A stretch of 64,000 bases of DNA from Apostichopus japonicus. Taxonomy: Eukaryota; Echinodermata; Holothuroidea; Aspidochirotida; Stichopodidae. Positions 33,653-48,600 of this stretch are shown piece by piece (within the stretch, counting starts at the first letter, position 1; each line of letters starts with the position of its first letter). The DNA lies in the NCBI RefSeq assembly GCF_037975245.1, contig NC_092564.1, positions 19,978,484 to 20,042,483 on the forward strand, written 5' to 3'. The position numbers were made by a program, and so were the translations under genes. Below the pieces are notes generated by a model. That model was given only the letters and a program-made list of their open reading frames with translations. It was not told where the DNA came from and did not search any database.

Positions 33653-36600
33653 TCAACGTCGATCTGTCTTTCCCTTCTTTCGTTTCCCTGACAGTAGATG
33701 TTTGGGTTTCAGGGTGACGATTGTGCGATCACCTTCTCCCTTCTTTGCTCCATGGTTCATCTTTCGCTGTGCCTTCCTAGACAGGTCTCTTGTAATCTTT
33801 CGAACCTATTGGAAGGATTTTAAGAGGGAAATTCTTGACGTTTGAAACATGAAGCCGAGGATACACAATTTTGTAATTAATTGGTGGCGAATATTCACTA
33901 GTTGATGCGGACTTCACAACTGGTTGTGGAATGCTACTGGAGGAGACGGGTGTATGACACCAGTCTAGTACAACACACCTTCGGAGATTAAATGATGCCC
34001 CCCCCCCCCAACCTGTTGCTTTTGAGATGATGGCACCATATTTTAACTTTTCTTTGGCTGAATTGTTAATCCACGCAAATGAAAGTACACTTTTAGAATA
34101 CAAGCTTATGCCAAACATCAGAAGTTTGACACTACTTTGAAATGTGTAGGTTGAACCACCTTACTAATTTCACCTTTATTGTCCTATTCAGAGGTGATCT
34201 CTTATCAAACGAGATTTGTTACTTATAAAACCTGGTTTGACTGGATTCACTTACTTCCCAATCTTAAGTGACAAAGCTGGAGGGAAAAAAATATGTCCAA
34301 AGAGTTTTGTGGGTTTAATGAACATTGTGACCATTTTATTAGATATGATAACCATTGACTTATTAAACAGCACATCGGGAAAAAGATGAGCACATTGGGG
34401 ACAAAGATGAGCATATTGGGGACAAAGATGAGCACATTGGGGGACAAAGATGAGCACATTGGGGGACAAAGATGAGAACATTGGGGGACAAAGATGAGCA
34501 CATTGGGGACAAACAGCACATTGGGGACAAAGATGAACTCATTGGGGACAAGGAGGCTTACCTTCGGATCTCTAATGCCAGATTCATCTCTTGGTGTCCT
34601 CGAGCTGCTGGTAGCACGGCCAGATTCATCCATCCTCTGCCTCTTCCTTGCCACAGGTGTACGACTCCTACCCCTCTTCTGAGTGTAATGACCCTGAATA
34701 GAGCACAAACAATATCAAAGTATACACAACACACACATACCACACTTGTCTGAGAGCTCTACTGGTTGCCTGAGTTGTGGTCTTTAAAAGTGATCTAAGA
34801 TGTGAACAGGAAGGAAAGCCAACCGTGTGTACCTATACAGGTTCAAAATTCTTTCTTTTTTGAACTCCATTTATTGATATCTTTAGTTTCAAATGAACAA
34901 TCGCTTGCAAAATTTTTAATTCTGACTGGCTTCAAATTTTATAAACGATTACATTTACGACATAACAATATAACACTTCATCTCATAGACAATATAGAGA
35001 AACAAACAGAATGGAAAAGAAATTTGCATATCCAAAAATAAATAAATAAAACTCTCCTAATTGATAAATTCAATTATTGAACATGTCATTTAAGAGTGTG
35101 CTAGGGCATGCTTTGTTAAGTATGTAATATTCTACCTGTAAATAATGTTTGAGTTTGTAGTAAATACAATAGCATCTGGCAGCTAATCATTTAATTTGCA
35201 ACCGAAGACTTTGCATGTAAAAGATATAAGTTGATGGGATGTTTAGCTTTGCTATATAACCAAACTTAATGTGATCATAGTTAATATCAAAGTTACTCGT
35301 CAGGCTGAGGTTATAAGAATCTAACCAAAAGGTTTTCACAATACAGGTTCTAACTTGATGATAGCAAATATTGAACACTCGATTCAATAATACATGTGTC
35401 AAAAACTGGCTGTACATTTTCTGAACCAACTAGGGTGAACACCACCACATCATATATAGTTCCAAACAATATCCTGATCGGTCGAGGTTACTCACCTGTT
35501 CTGTAGGTTCAATGCCAAGACTCTTCATTGTGTCCTCGAAGTCTTTACGAGACACCTGCGTGAAGGAGAGAAGGTGAATGAATAAAATATGAACAAGGAA
35601 ATAAAAGGTACTATTTCTAATATACCAAAAACCTGTTCTATGATTAATTCACAAATATGAAGAGTGATTTTGATATATGACGGTGCTGTAACCGTTTCCA
35701 CACCAAACATACAGCTGAGTATTTTAAGTACCAAGCGGTTATAACTTGATATCCTCAGAGTGATGTCACTGTGCTCCCTTGTTCATGTTGTTTTGATTGT
35801 ACTACAGTTTCCAAATGCTGACTTCACTGATTTGGTAGATTTAATTCAAATCATTCTTCCTCACCATATCCTCTCAGAATTATGTTCATTTCTTTATCAA
35901 CTCACTTGCAATCGAGCCTTTTGGAGATGTTCTTGGTAGTATATAGCTAATATTGTGAACGTAAAATTTTCCTTAAATATTTAAGATAGTGACACATATT
36001 TCATTTTTTCACATGTTGGTAAACAGTCTTGAAGTGATCATTGTAATCATTTACCTACATTTTGTTTACCTAGTTACCTCAGGAAAAGGTTTCTGGTTTT
36101 ATTTACCTACATTTTGTTTACCTAGTTACCTCAGGAAAAGGTTTCTGGTTTTATTTACCTACATATTGTTTACCTAGTTACCTCAGGAAATGGCTTGTCG
36201 TTTTATTTACCTACATATTGTTTACCTAGTTACCTCAGGAAAAGGTCTCTGGTTATAAAGTCTATGGTAAACAGATAAATGTCAAGGAGAAGTATATTTG
36301 TGATTTTGCCAAGATGTAGCTACCCACAATTGCAGTGACTAGATGTCTCTATGCAATCAAATTTCAAAAGATGTGGAAGTATGCTAATACAATGTAACCC
36401 ATCATGTAGGAATGTTTGTTCCCCAAACAAACCAAAATGGACTCAAAACATAAACATCCAATTGGTGTTATGAGACAACTACCTGCACGGACATGGTATG
36501 AGCTAGGCATGGGCTAATGGACCAACATATTTAGCAAAACTACTTACAGCTTTGGCTTTCCTTGGAACCTGAGGTGTCTTCATGTTACGGTCTTTTCTGG

Positions 36601-39600
36601 CAGAGACTATCAGAGACTTCTTGTCACGAATTCTGGTCAATGGAAGAGAAAAATAGGCAAAAATGTTGAATTGCTTTTATCAAAACTTGTAGGGCGTCGT
36701 GGTCAAATAGCTAGGGCAATGGACTTGGCAATCAAAAGGATTGAAGGTTAGAGTCCTGGCCAGACGACTGTGTTGTGCATTTGGGCAAGGCACTTTATCT
36801 TCATCGCCTCTCCTTACCGAGGTGAATACATGGGGACCTGCGAGGTAACTCGTAAATAGATTTGAGTGCGCCAGTTTGTGGCTGCACGATTTTGGAGGAC
36901 ACATTCCCGTGGGGCAGTGTAGTGTCTTGGGAGTGACTGTTTGAATTGTGCACACTTGGGTGTGTGACAAGTTACCAATGACCAGTGGGTTAACTGCTGT
37001 AAAAGTAGTGTGAGAAGACCTTGTTACAAGATTTCTAAAAAAAACTTGAAATGTCACAAGTGATTGCCCTCAGAATGAGGAAAAACAAGGTGTGGGGAAT
37101 GTAACCAAGGTAACACATTACTATCGGATATTCAAATGTCAATAACTTACTGTCGTGCCAAGGATCGAATCTCCCTCATTTCCTCATCGTCAGACTACAA
37201 AGTAAAATGAGAAAAAGATGAATAAGATGCATAAAAACTGACATCAAAACCTTTTACACTATGACTCTTTCATGCTTATACTAATGATTCACTAGTAAAC
37301 AAACATGTACAATATGCTCTAAAACAAGGTGCCTAGTTGCACTGGCTTCAACAACTGGCTGAATTGTTGAGGCCTGGTTGCTGTTAGCATTTCATTGGAT
37401 GCATGTGAATACATTTTCCTATGCTCATTTTTCCCATTTTTGATTGCCAAAAGTTTTCTTCACAGACTTCATTGTTTTTTTGTCAAAAACAATATTCCAG
37501 TTTTTATTCCATAAACTCGTCTTCATAGGATTATTTACCTTTAGATCTTCACTTGGGCCAACCACTCCCTCCCCCCCCCCCGCCCCCAAAGAAACAAGAA
37601 CCAGAACTGCAACTAGAAGAAACCTCAGATTTCATGGAATGACTAACATTCTTCCCCATCCCACCAAACGACCTCACCTTCACACGTGGTCACTCGTGAG
37701 AAAACCAAAACCCGCATTTGAACAACACTCTCAAAGAATTTCCTCCCACTGAGACATGTTTACCTTTCAATCTAATCCACCTCCGTACCTGTGACTAACC
37801 ACAGGAAAATTGTTTGGTGGACTAAAATTTTGAGGCAATACTAACAATTTATTCGGCTTCTACCTGGGTGTTGACTTTGTTTTACTCAAGAGTAATGGAA
37901 TAAATCAAGTTAATATTGACTTACTGACATATCCTCATCATAGAAACCAGCTTCCTCTCTCAGCTTCTCTTCATCCTCCAGCTCTAAGAGTTTGGCCTCG
38001 ATTTCTGGATCGACAAAGTCGGCGATGTTGTGCCCCATCCAGATCTCCGGTATGATGTCCGTCTTGTACTCCTCGGGAACCTGCCACTCGTGCTGGAGAT
38101 CAAGGATGTAGTCATCTCCTTCCTCCTCCTCCTTGTGACGGAGCAATCTCTTCTCTGCTTTCTCCTCCTCCATCGCAGCCTTCTTCATCTTTACTGCCTC
38201 CGGTATAAATGCCGGTCTCGCCTTTCAAGAAAGTGTAAATATGTCGTAAACTTTAAATGGTCTGCTTAAAGTCAGTGCTCTTGTTTCATTTCCAATATCA
38301 AATGGTCCAATTATTTTAAAGAAGAGTCGGGAAAAACCAAACAATCAATGAATACAGAACATTTGTGAAACCAAATGAAAATCCTCTGTGAGCCTCCTTG
38401 TATACTAGAGGTGTGTAAGTGGCATCCCTCAACAGAGGGAAGGAGAGTTAAAATCTGACCGTACTTTGATGTAATCTGCATACTTCATATTGCTCTATGC
38501 ATACCTTGGTTCCCTACCCTACCCCTCCTTTCCATCGTCAACATTAACACAAGAATCAGCATTGTGGATACCAATAATAATGAGAAATAAGTGTTTGGCA
38601 CTAAAAGATCCCAGAATTTACTGTCATCCCTCGCAGAGTTTGTCAGTCATTCTTGCATTCCTTTCAACCAATGCTCCTCCTTTAATGACAAAGATTCATA
38701 GAAATAACTATAAAAAACACCAAGCCAATTACCTTTGCATCTCTCTCCGAAGGTTGCGCAATGTGGAGTCGGTTAATGACATCATTGACTTTGGAACTTT
38801 TCATCTTGATGCCGACCCTCTGAGCAAGCAGTCTGTCACATGCCTGTTCACATGAGAGAAGAGCAAATTCAAAGATGACCATGTTACGTGAGTTGATGAG
38901 AGATCAGATTAATGTAGAAATAAGAGACCAAAAGAGGATGGAAATCTCCGGTACACGATTGCTTTTCCCTCGAATGTGCCTCAGTTACAAGAGGGAGAAA
39001 ACAAGTCTTCCTGGATGCAATGCTATCGATAGAGTCCACTGGTTAAACATTCCAAAAACAAGCATTCTTATTTGCTATTTGACATTTCTGGACCAAGGTA
39101 ACAACTCTCACAGCTGCCTCAGTAAGGGTAAAATAGTTCTCCCATCAAGGTCAGTAAGTGAAGTGCATCAAACCATCTCTGACAAAATCTCAAATGAAAC
39201 ATGACACCTTCAGTTTCGATTTTTTGTTCCATTAAACACTGGTCAGTCCCCCCCCCCCCTCCCTCTTTTGAAGTTAAAGGGACATATTAAGTTGACAAAC
39301 TTGATTAGCCATTCATCACAATAATCTCTATACAAAGGAATGGAACCAAACCATGTTGGTTATTTAAGTGAGATGTTACGGTGCCCTTTAAGAATGTGTC
39401 GTCATGCAGTTAACCATTCTAACGAAGCGTCATCTAAAGCCAAGGTGCACAGACAATGAGAGGAATATCTCTTTTTAACATTCTTTGCTGCTTCAGAATA
39501 TACTGAGGATGTACAGACCCGAAAGACAACGAGGATAAGTTGCCAAATTCCATATACTAAGTATTGGCCTCAAATATGCTAGAAAATCAAACAATGGTCA

Positions 39601-42600
39601 CACACACCCTCCAACTTCAAGGAGCATTTTTACTACTACTACTTTCAAAGTATTTAGCTTCACTGAAATATTCAATTGTCTGATTTAGGGCTCCAAAACG
39701 TCTGGAAGTAAGTTTGGAGGTACAGAACCAGCTGGAAAAGATTTTTTTTTAGCACGCTACAATTTAGAGCCAATACTGATGAATCTTAAATTTTACTGCA
39801 AGGTAGATCCACATTCCCAAACAAAATGTATTTATCATATCATTGACCAATTTATAAAATGACTATGTTCATTTATAGTCCATTCATTGTCCAAATCAGG
39901 CACAAGGTGCACAAACCAGCTTTAAGAGAATTACAATCAATCCTTTGGTGATTGCAGTCTTCCCAAATATTTTTTCACTTAAAGTAAAATATTGCGATGA
40001 AGCCTTAATAAACTGGTTGTCCATTTCATTCTAGCCACAGCAGGTTTCTTAACTCTGTTCTTGCCCTATTTCTTCGTTTACATTTGTCTTCGAAGACAGG
40101 AAAGATTTGACAAGAATTAACTGATAAGAGGGAAGCCACGACATATGCAATAAAATCAGACATGAAAAAGTTAAGAAAAAAACGGGTTTTTTTTAAATGG
40201 TATCTAACCAGTGATTCGGTATAACACAAAACCGAGGGGCCTTGCTACAAGGATGAGCCAATTAACAATTCCTACTGCACATGGGTGTGTCACATTTGCG
40301 AAATTTCACTTTTGGAAAGTAGCATAGCATTTTGTGATACGATACCCCATATATTATTTTTTTCCCGGGCTAGATTTGTGACTTCTTTGAATTATTAACT
40401 CCTATATTTCACAAAATAGGAGAACATACCACTGTATATAGCGAGTTTACAATGCAAATGTGCAATAGGAAAATGGAATGCTTTATTACTAGATAATTAA
40501 CAAACATTGTAATCTGACTTGACTAAAAGGTTAAACCTGTCATTTTATTACATACTTGATATATCTCAATAAGAAGTAAAAGAAAAGAAAAGAAAGGTAC
40601 GTGGTGGTATTTTACCTCCATTTTGAGTTTGACAAGACCCTCCTCAGATACTGTGCTGATGGGGATAATTGGAATGTCCTCCTCTTCCAACTTTTTCAAT
40701 ATTTCCTAAGAAAAAAAACGATGCCATTCAAAATCATCACACAGGGCATTCTCAAAACCCACACCAGGGGACTGACAATATGAAGGAGAGGACGAGAACT
40801 GAAAGGGGGGGGGGAGTAGAGTACTTGAGGGGGAAGGCATCAGCGATAACCTTTTTCTTTTGCCGCTATTGCTGCAAAACTCACTTCACATCTACGGTGA
40901 AGTATTGCTTTTGTTGACGAGAGAACGTTAATAGTAGTCATACAACAGAAAATGGAAACAGCGTTGGCGAGAATAAATGGGACTTCTCCTAAAAATTATT
41001 TTTACATAGAGAATGAAATTAAAGATGAAGAAAACAAAACATAACAAACAAACTAACACACCAAAACACAAACCAAAATCAAAACACGACATTTGTCCCC
41101 CATGCCAACGACCTCGAGTAACCATATCGCGAATTGTTTAAAAAATCACAATAATTACAAGAAAAGACTTCATAACAGTTTTCATGCTGCCATATGTATT
41201 TTTAGGTGATATACCTTGTATTCATCACTGAGTTCATCGATCCCAATGATGTCAATCTTGTTGGCTGCTATCAGCAGTGGTTTGTTGGAGAACAGAGGCT
41301 GGATGCTCTTAAACAGCTGTATCTACAATGTGAAGAGCACAGAGAGAAAACTTTTAATTGCTGGCGGAAAAAAAAGAAGATAAAACTGACACCTCTTTCT
41401 ATGTCGATGGCGGAATAAAGGTCTCCTTTCCTTTAAACATAAAATGAAGATAAACAAGCTGTCAAAATTCAGCTTTAAAGTTCATCTCAAAGATAAATAA
41501 AAGAAAAAATAGGGACATTTGTTATATAAACAACTGCTATAACCGTTTTGACTATTACGCCTGCAGTACCGATTGATTTTAGATCAGGACGGCACACATC
41601 GGCCATTATTCCGTTAGAAGCAGGGTAACGTGACGTGTGATTGTTAGTGTGTAGCAACAAATTGCCAATCACATCCAGTCTATAGGCCTATCAGATTAAA
41701 TGCTTCTGGCATCTGATATCATAAACTCAGACTGCTCATACAAATGTCTGTCAAGACCTGTTGGTGACAAATGTTTTGGAAGGAATATTCTGTTCATTCT
41801 CCATCCTTTGCGTCGTCGGTAGAAACAACCTTTTTTTTTTTTTTCCTTGTGAGTCTGGAGATGCCTTCAAAGAACTCTGAACAAAGAACATAACAGATCT
41901 GGGTAGTTGTGAATAGAAATTGCATGGAAATGTTCCAAAAGCTCTGTGCTGCCTTAAGAATTCCCTGAGCATCTATAAGTTACACAAAGTAAATCGTAAG
42001 AGATTTAAAAGAGATATTTTTAACTGACATAGATCGGAAAGTGTGTCACAGATGACAAGACATACTGGGGCAATATTAGTTATGTTGAATATACGTAACC
42101 TGGTGAAATTCTGTAAAACTATCGTTTTCTGTGAGATAAATCATAAAGTTTTGACCTTTGGAGTCGGGAGAGGGGGGGGGTGCCAAAAAGTATGTTAAAG
42201 ATGAGAAGAGTTCAACTTTCCAAGGGGGATGATTGACATTCTTACCTTGGAGGAAGAAGTGAGATACCAAAATAAGGTTCCATCAAGTCCCACATCCCCT
42301 ACAACCTGATGTGTCCTCAACCCCAACAATGTACTTTACCTCCCCACCCTAACAACCAGATGCCCCCCTTCTCCCCACCATCAATGCCATACCACTAGCA
42401 ATGCTATTAGTTTCGACAACTTTATGTTGCCTAAACTTGCTAACGTATAATTTCTGGAACAACTGTATAGTTGAATATCATTAAGTTCTGTTTTCTGTGT
42501 GATGGCCAGAAAACGGTTTCTGCAAATTTATTTTAATCCTAGATTGGCGGCGCTTTAACCAAGTTTGGAATACAAAGTTAATGGTAAATGTGAATGGCCA

Positions 42601-45600
42601 TCTTGGATGACGAAATGGCACAATAGTAAAAGGAATTTTTTTAGCAAAAAAACCCCTCTTCACTTCACATCACTTTCTGTTGAAACCCTTTTTAATCAAT
42701 TGTCTATGTTTAAAGGAAGAGATCATAAAGAACAAAAATGCTTCATGACTGCATTGTTTATTTCTTTTCGAGCAAAGGAAATTTGAGGGTAAGCTACAAT
42801 TATTTTTCAGGTTACAAATTTTTCAAGAGAAAATGTTGGAACTTATGTTACGTGTGCATGCATTCAAATCTAATGACATGCAAGATTATTGACCTGGCTA
42901 GGTCACAGAGTCAGATTTCCAACTGTCATACATTGCTGAGAGTTCCTTACCTGCTCGGGGATGGTGTGTCCACACTGTTCGGATATGTCGAGAATGTAGA
43001 GCACCGCTGCTCTGAGATGGGCCAGGGCGGTGATGGCCTGCATCTCGATGGTGTTCCGCTCTTCAAGAGGATGATCCAGGATGCCCGGTGTATCTACCAC
43101 CTGCCAGCGGAGGTACCTGTAGTCCATGTGGCCGACAAACAGCGATTTGGTGGTGAAGGCGTATGGTTCCACCTCTACATCTGCTCGGGTAACCTGGAGA
43201 TGGCAAATAAAAAACAGATCAAATTTATTCCTGAAACTTAGTAACTTGGCTGACTTGAGCCTCTGAGCTGAGTCCAGTCCTCTCAGATGGATTAATATTC
43301 AAGTATAGCTTTGCATTCAAGACTCACATGTGTGATAGACTATGTTCCTCAAGAATCATCTGCTAATCCAGCAAAGCTAACAAGTTTCTAAATATTGGGT
43401 TAACATTGTGACATTTTCTCTGTCCCCATTAGATTGTAGTCAGTAAGTAAGACACCCCATCAGATTGTGAGTCAGTAGGACACTGTCTGTCCCCATCCGA
43501 TTGTGAGTCAGTAGGACATTTTCTATGTCCCCATTAGATTGTAGTCAGTAAGTAAGACACTGTCTGACACCCCATCCAATTGTAAGTCAGCAAGACATTG
43601 TCTGAGACCTCATGTCTTAATTACACTATGAACCAGTTAGACATAGCCTGTGTCCTCATTATGACATAGATATTGTGTCCCTATTACACTATGAATCAGA
43701 ACACAGCTTATGTGTCCCCCATTACATTGTGACTCTGAGAGACAGTTGCTGCGTCCACATCACAATGTGAATCAATAAAACAGTTTCTGTGTCCCAATTG
43801 TTCTGTGAACCTGCAAGACTGTTTCTGTTACATTTATCATATTCATTTCACCTCACCAGTGAGTGCAAATTACCATGCTACTTTGTCCTGTGTGTATCAC
43901 CTCCAAAAAGGGTACAAAAATGCGCACTTTTATACACAATGGGGTGGCATGAACAACGCAGTTTGTACACCTTACCAATTTACAGTCAAGAATGTAAGAC
44001 ACTTCCAGTTGCTTCAGTTAAACAATGTTCATTCTTTGTGTATCTTTCAAAGATTCTACTACAACTAGTATTGTAGTCTTTTGTTGTTATCTCACAGCTG
44101 GAGTTTGAAGGTTGTTGCAAAGGGTTCTAAATCTCCAGAGTGGCCAGGTCTTGACCATTTTTTTCTTCTTAATATTCTTGTTGTTTTTTATATCAACAAA
44201 ACCCTGCAACCCAACATACTGACCTTGTTCAAGAAACTGGACTTCCCCACGTTTGGGAAACCACAGACGAGAAGGGTGCGAGTGTTTGGGTCGATAGAGG
44301 GCAGTCTTGATAAATGCTGGCGAACTTGCTCCAAGTATTCCAGACTTTGACCTTGTCGTTTCGTGATGGTGCACATCCTCCCCAAGGCCGCTCTCTTCAG
44401 TTGCTTGCATCGGTACAGTGAATCTCCATACTTGAGAAGACGTGTATAGTCCCGAGCGATGCTGTGGAGGAAAAAAATGATTTACTTTTGTGTTGATGGT
44501 GCCTTCTTCAAAAAGTTTACTTTCCTATTGCAAGAGTAAAAAGATAACATCATGCTCTTTGCAAGATTGCAGTGAGCTTAAAGTAAAGACATGTCATAAA
44601 AGTGGAAAAAGGTATCAGTCTTGCAATAATAAACTATCACTATAAATTTAGCATACTTGTGGCTTCATTTTGTTACCCGTTTTTGGCATATGACCTTTTA
44701 TGTGCTATATAAAACGTTGCAGAAAATCGTGTGAAACCTTTTGCAAAATATACAAAAAGATTCACACATCTGAAAGCAATAATTATTGCTAAATTAGCAT
44801 GTCCTTGTTATCTATCAATGATATGTCAATGTAGGACAGTTCACTTCAAGCTTAAGTAACTCAATTTTCTGCTCCCCCTCAATCCAAAATGTTTTTGAAA
44901 AAATATTTAAAAATTTTTAAAATGTTAATTGCAAGTTCCAATCAGCTTCCTGCGACAAATCAAATAACAGTTTTGACACAAGCATGAGCTAATAACATCT
45001 TATAAACCTTTAAAAAAAGAAGGCAAAAACAACTGCTCTCTCCCAATTCCAAAATAACATCTTTCCATGCAATCCTTGTATTAATCATTACGGGCACATT
45101 TTCCAATAAAGGAAAGCTGTCTTATCACATTTTCCAATCAAGCCAGTTTCTTCCGCTAACTCATTCAAAAAGCCAAAGGAAAGGCAGATCGACTAACAGC
45201 CGTCTAGCAGGGGTGCATACACACATTATGTAATCTTACTTGTCAATCAGGTGTCTTGCCATGTTCAACTGGCCCAACGCTAGCTTGTAATGATCTTTAT
45301 CATAGAGGACGTTCATCAGGTCGGCGTAGAACGGATGGATGTCCTGGGATGGGAAAGAAGGAGGTCATTAAAGATACGGGGATCTCAACGAATGGACTAT
45401 TAACATAATTATTAACAGTTCATAAAAAAAACCTTTAGTAATTGAAGACTTATATTTAAATTTAAAAATCTGATATTATTGAAAAGTACTGTACACTGTT
45501 CAGGATTGGCCAATGGCTAGTAATCTCACATGTCACGAACATGGCAATATTTAAATAGGTGCTAAAATACTGTGCTCCTAATGAAGTAAAGTGAAGATAT

Positions 45601-48600
45601 CTATGAAAGCAGGGTTCTCGCTAAAGTAGACGACACTCACGAGGAACGTAAAAGGAACCGGAATGGAAGCTAGAAAATGCGCTGTTGAGTTCTGAAGGGA
45701 ATGGAACAATATACCAAGAAACAGATAGGAGATATTATCAATATACTTACATCAAGCTTTGGGAAATCATTGAGAATCTGTGTGAGTTTGTCATGGTAAT
45801 TCTGTTGGGTGAACTTGACTTTCCTCATGTAGAACTGTCGAATTCGAGTGATCTTATAATGCCTATGGACCACAGTTGGTGTCTTACGTTGCGTCTTTGA
45901 AAGGATGACATCCACAAAATCCTGGAAAGAAACGATTAACAGTACATTATTAATCTTGATAAGTCAGTACTGCTACTTGTACACTACACAATAAATAGAT
46001 AATTGTAGCCCATAGTGCTTGCAATATAACTTTTCCCATTTTTCGTGAGTGCAGTAACACAAACTGTAAATTGGTAGTTTGTTATATCGAAACAGATGCT
46101 ACGGTACAGACCTTATGAAGGTATGGTGCACTTTCCACAAGAAATATTGACAAATTTCACACAATTTGACCCAGTCCTACTGTAATCTCAGCACTGACCA
46201 CGGAAACTGTAGCTGAATAAGTACAATCCGACAAGGGATAGCCATATGAGCACATGTTACGACCATCATCATTTATCATATTCCTGGTTGGTGGGAACTT
46301 GTATGAATTGTGACCTAAGTCTAAAGCATAAACATAGATAACAGTTTAAATACTATTGTTGCTACGTTTCGGTTCAGAACAAGCCTCTAAAATATTGATA
46401 GGTCTCTTTTCCTAATTTAGCAAGATATTTTTATGAAACTTTCAAAGAAATAATATCCATCAACTGATGATACCAAAATATGCAATTTACTGTAGGAAAT
46501 ATTGTATCTGGTATCAAGTAGTACAATGTTATCTACCAAATTAACAACTTGCTACAAATACAAGTATTAATAAACACAGCCTTGGTTTTCTTCAGTACAC
46601 TGTATGCATAATTTACAGTATCACTAAAGTTAAATTACTGTACCGTATGTTTAGAATGGCACAAGTTAAAAACTGACAGGGCAGATTATGTATCACAATT
46701 TGAAAACATCCACTGAGCGAAACAACTGGTCGGTCCTGGAGGTCGTAAGCCCAAATGAGACACCGCCATGGGACCTTACTACATATATATATATACTTCC
46801 ATAAGCAGATGAAAATAATGTATCATCAACACTGCACTTACTCTGATTTCCAGACAAGAATTGCATGCCTTAAAATTTGGGCTATTTACTGCTTAAATGT
46901 CATTTACCAGGAGAGAATAAAAAATTGCACTGGTAATTTTCTGCCAGTAGATATAAAGAACTTGAACATGCCATACTACCGTAAGTCGGCAGCCAATGAA
47001 TCCATATAATTTCCATATATATTTAACATAAATATTAGTACTGCTGCTTACATCTGCATATATATTATTAGGCTGCTCTCAAAGCCTATCGGAACAGCAT
47101 AAATTAATGTGTGGTCTGTGTTCTACTTAAGAGGAAAATGCCAGCTAGAACTTGGTTTTAGCCGGTTGATATTTTTTTAATAAGCACTGGCATATTTGTA
47201 AGCAAGTGGTTGAAAGTGTGAGATTCTACCATAGGCCTGGGAATTGTGTAAAAAAATTGATAGCCTGTAATAATTGCAATAGCTAATTGCCAGTTAAACT
47301 GCACTACATTCATACTGGTCGATGATGAACTTGAACATGTCGTACTACCGTAAGTCGGCAGCCAATGAATCCATATAACTTCCATATATATTTAAGATAA
47401 ATATCAGTACTGCTGCTTATATCTGCATATACTGTATATTATTAGGCTGCTCTCAAAAGACTACCGGTACAGTATAAACTAATGTGAAGTCTGTGTTCTA
47501 CTTAAGAGGAAAATGCCAGCGAAAACTTGGTTCTAGTCAGTAGATATTTGTTTAATAAGCACTGGCAATTTTGTTAGCGAGTGGTTCAAAGTGTGAGATT
47601 TTACCGTAGGCCTGGAATTGTTTTAAAAAAATTGATAGCCTGTAATAATTGCAATAGCTAATTGCCAGTTAAACTGCACTACATTCATACTGGTCGATGA
47701 TGAACACCACATTGCAAAATTGATCTTCTCTAGTGTGTGTTAACTTACTCGAGTGAGTTTTATATGATGGAAAGTAGAATATGGCAATCTAATTTTAGTA
47801 ATGAAAACGTTACCAGCTGCTTTAAGTGTAAGGACCAGATGAAACAACATTTATTATGATATCCTGGGGTAATAAATTCAACAGATACCAGACAGACCAG
47901 TCATATTCCTTAGAATTGTACAGCAAATTGATTGCAGTAAATGTAATGGAAAAGTTTTAGGCAGACAGTCTTGGAGATTAATAACACAAGTATTGGCGCC
48001 TCAAAACATATTTTGAGGGGAAAAAAATGGAGGAAAAGAGATCAAAAATGAAAAAAATATGGAAATAGAGCAACAGCACCTGCGTCTTCCACTTAACGGG
48101 CAGACATTCTACGTAGAAAAATCATGTGATGCCGTGATTTGTAGTAAGCACTGTCTTTATTAATGATGTCACTGAGAAAACTATCGACTCACAGAAATCA
48201 ATACTTCCTGCCTACTCCTGGATTTGATTCTAAAATCTATTAGATTTAATGCAAAGTTCAATGAAAAGACAATGACTTGCATTAAAAACTGTAAATTAAA
48301 GGAACATTTAAGTAAAATGTATTTTATGGATTAACAAAGTTCTACATTTGACTACATGTATCACTAAATGTCTATATAATGTATACTGATTTAGGTGCAT
48401 TTTGCTGTACATACAGTTAAGTACTGTAGATCTGGGGTACACGCTGCTTTTTGGTTTGTAAACGTCTTTCAAACTGATCACCTTGTACAATCTACTTTGG
48501 ACAACATAGTTTGGAAGTTCGCCAAAGAAAATTTTGAATCAAACAAAATTTCTAACATCATGTTCTTCTATCATCATGTTCTGTATTACTTACTGCATGC

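Noticed and set aside
34385-34552. Minisatellite read as a coding repeat on the plus strand
   Set aside because: The plus-strand frame has no splice context or family; the array lies in a GTPBP4 intron on the minus strand. Only minus-strand intron retention is worth testing.
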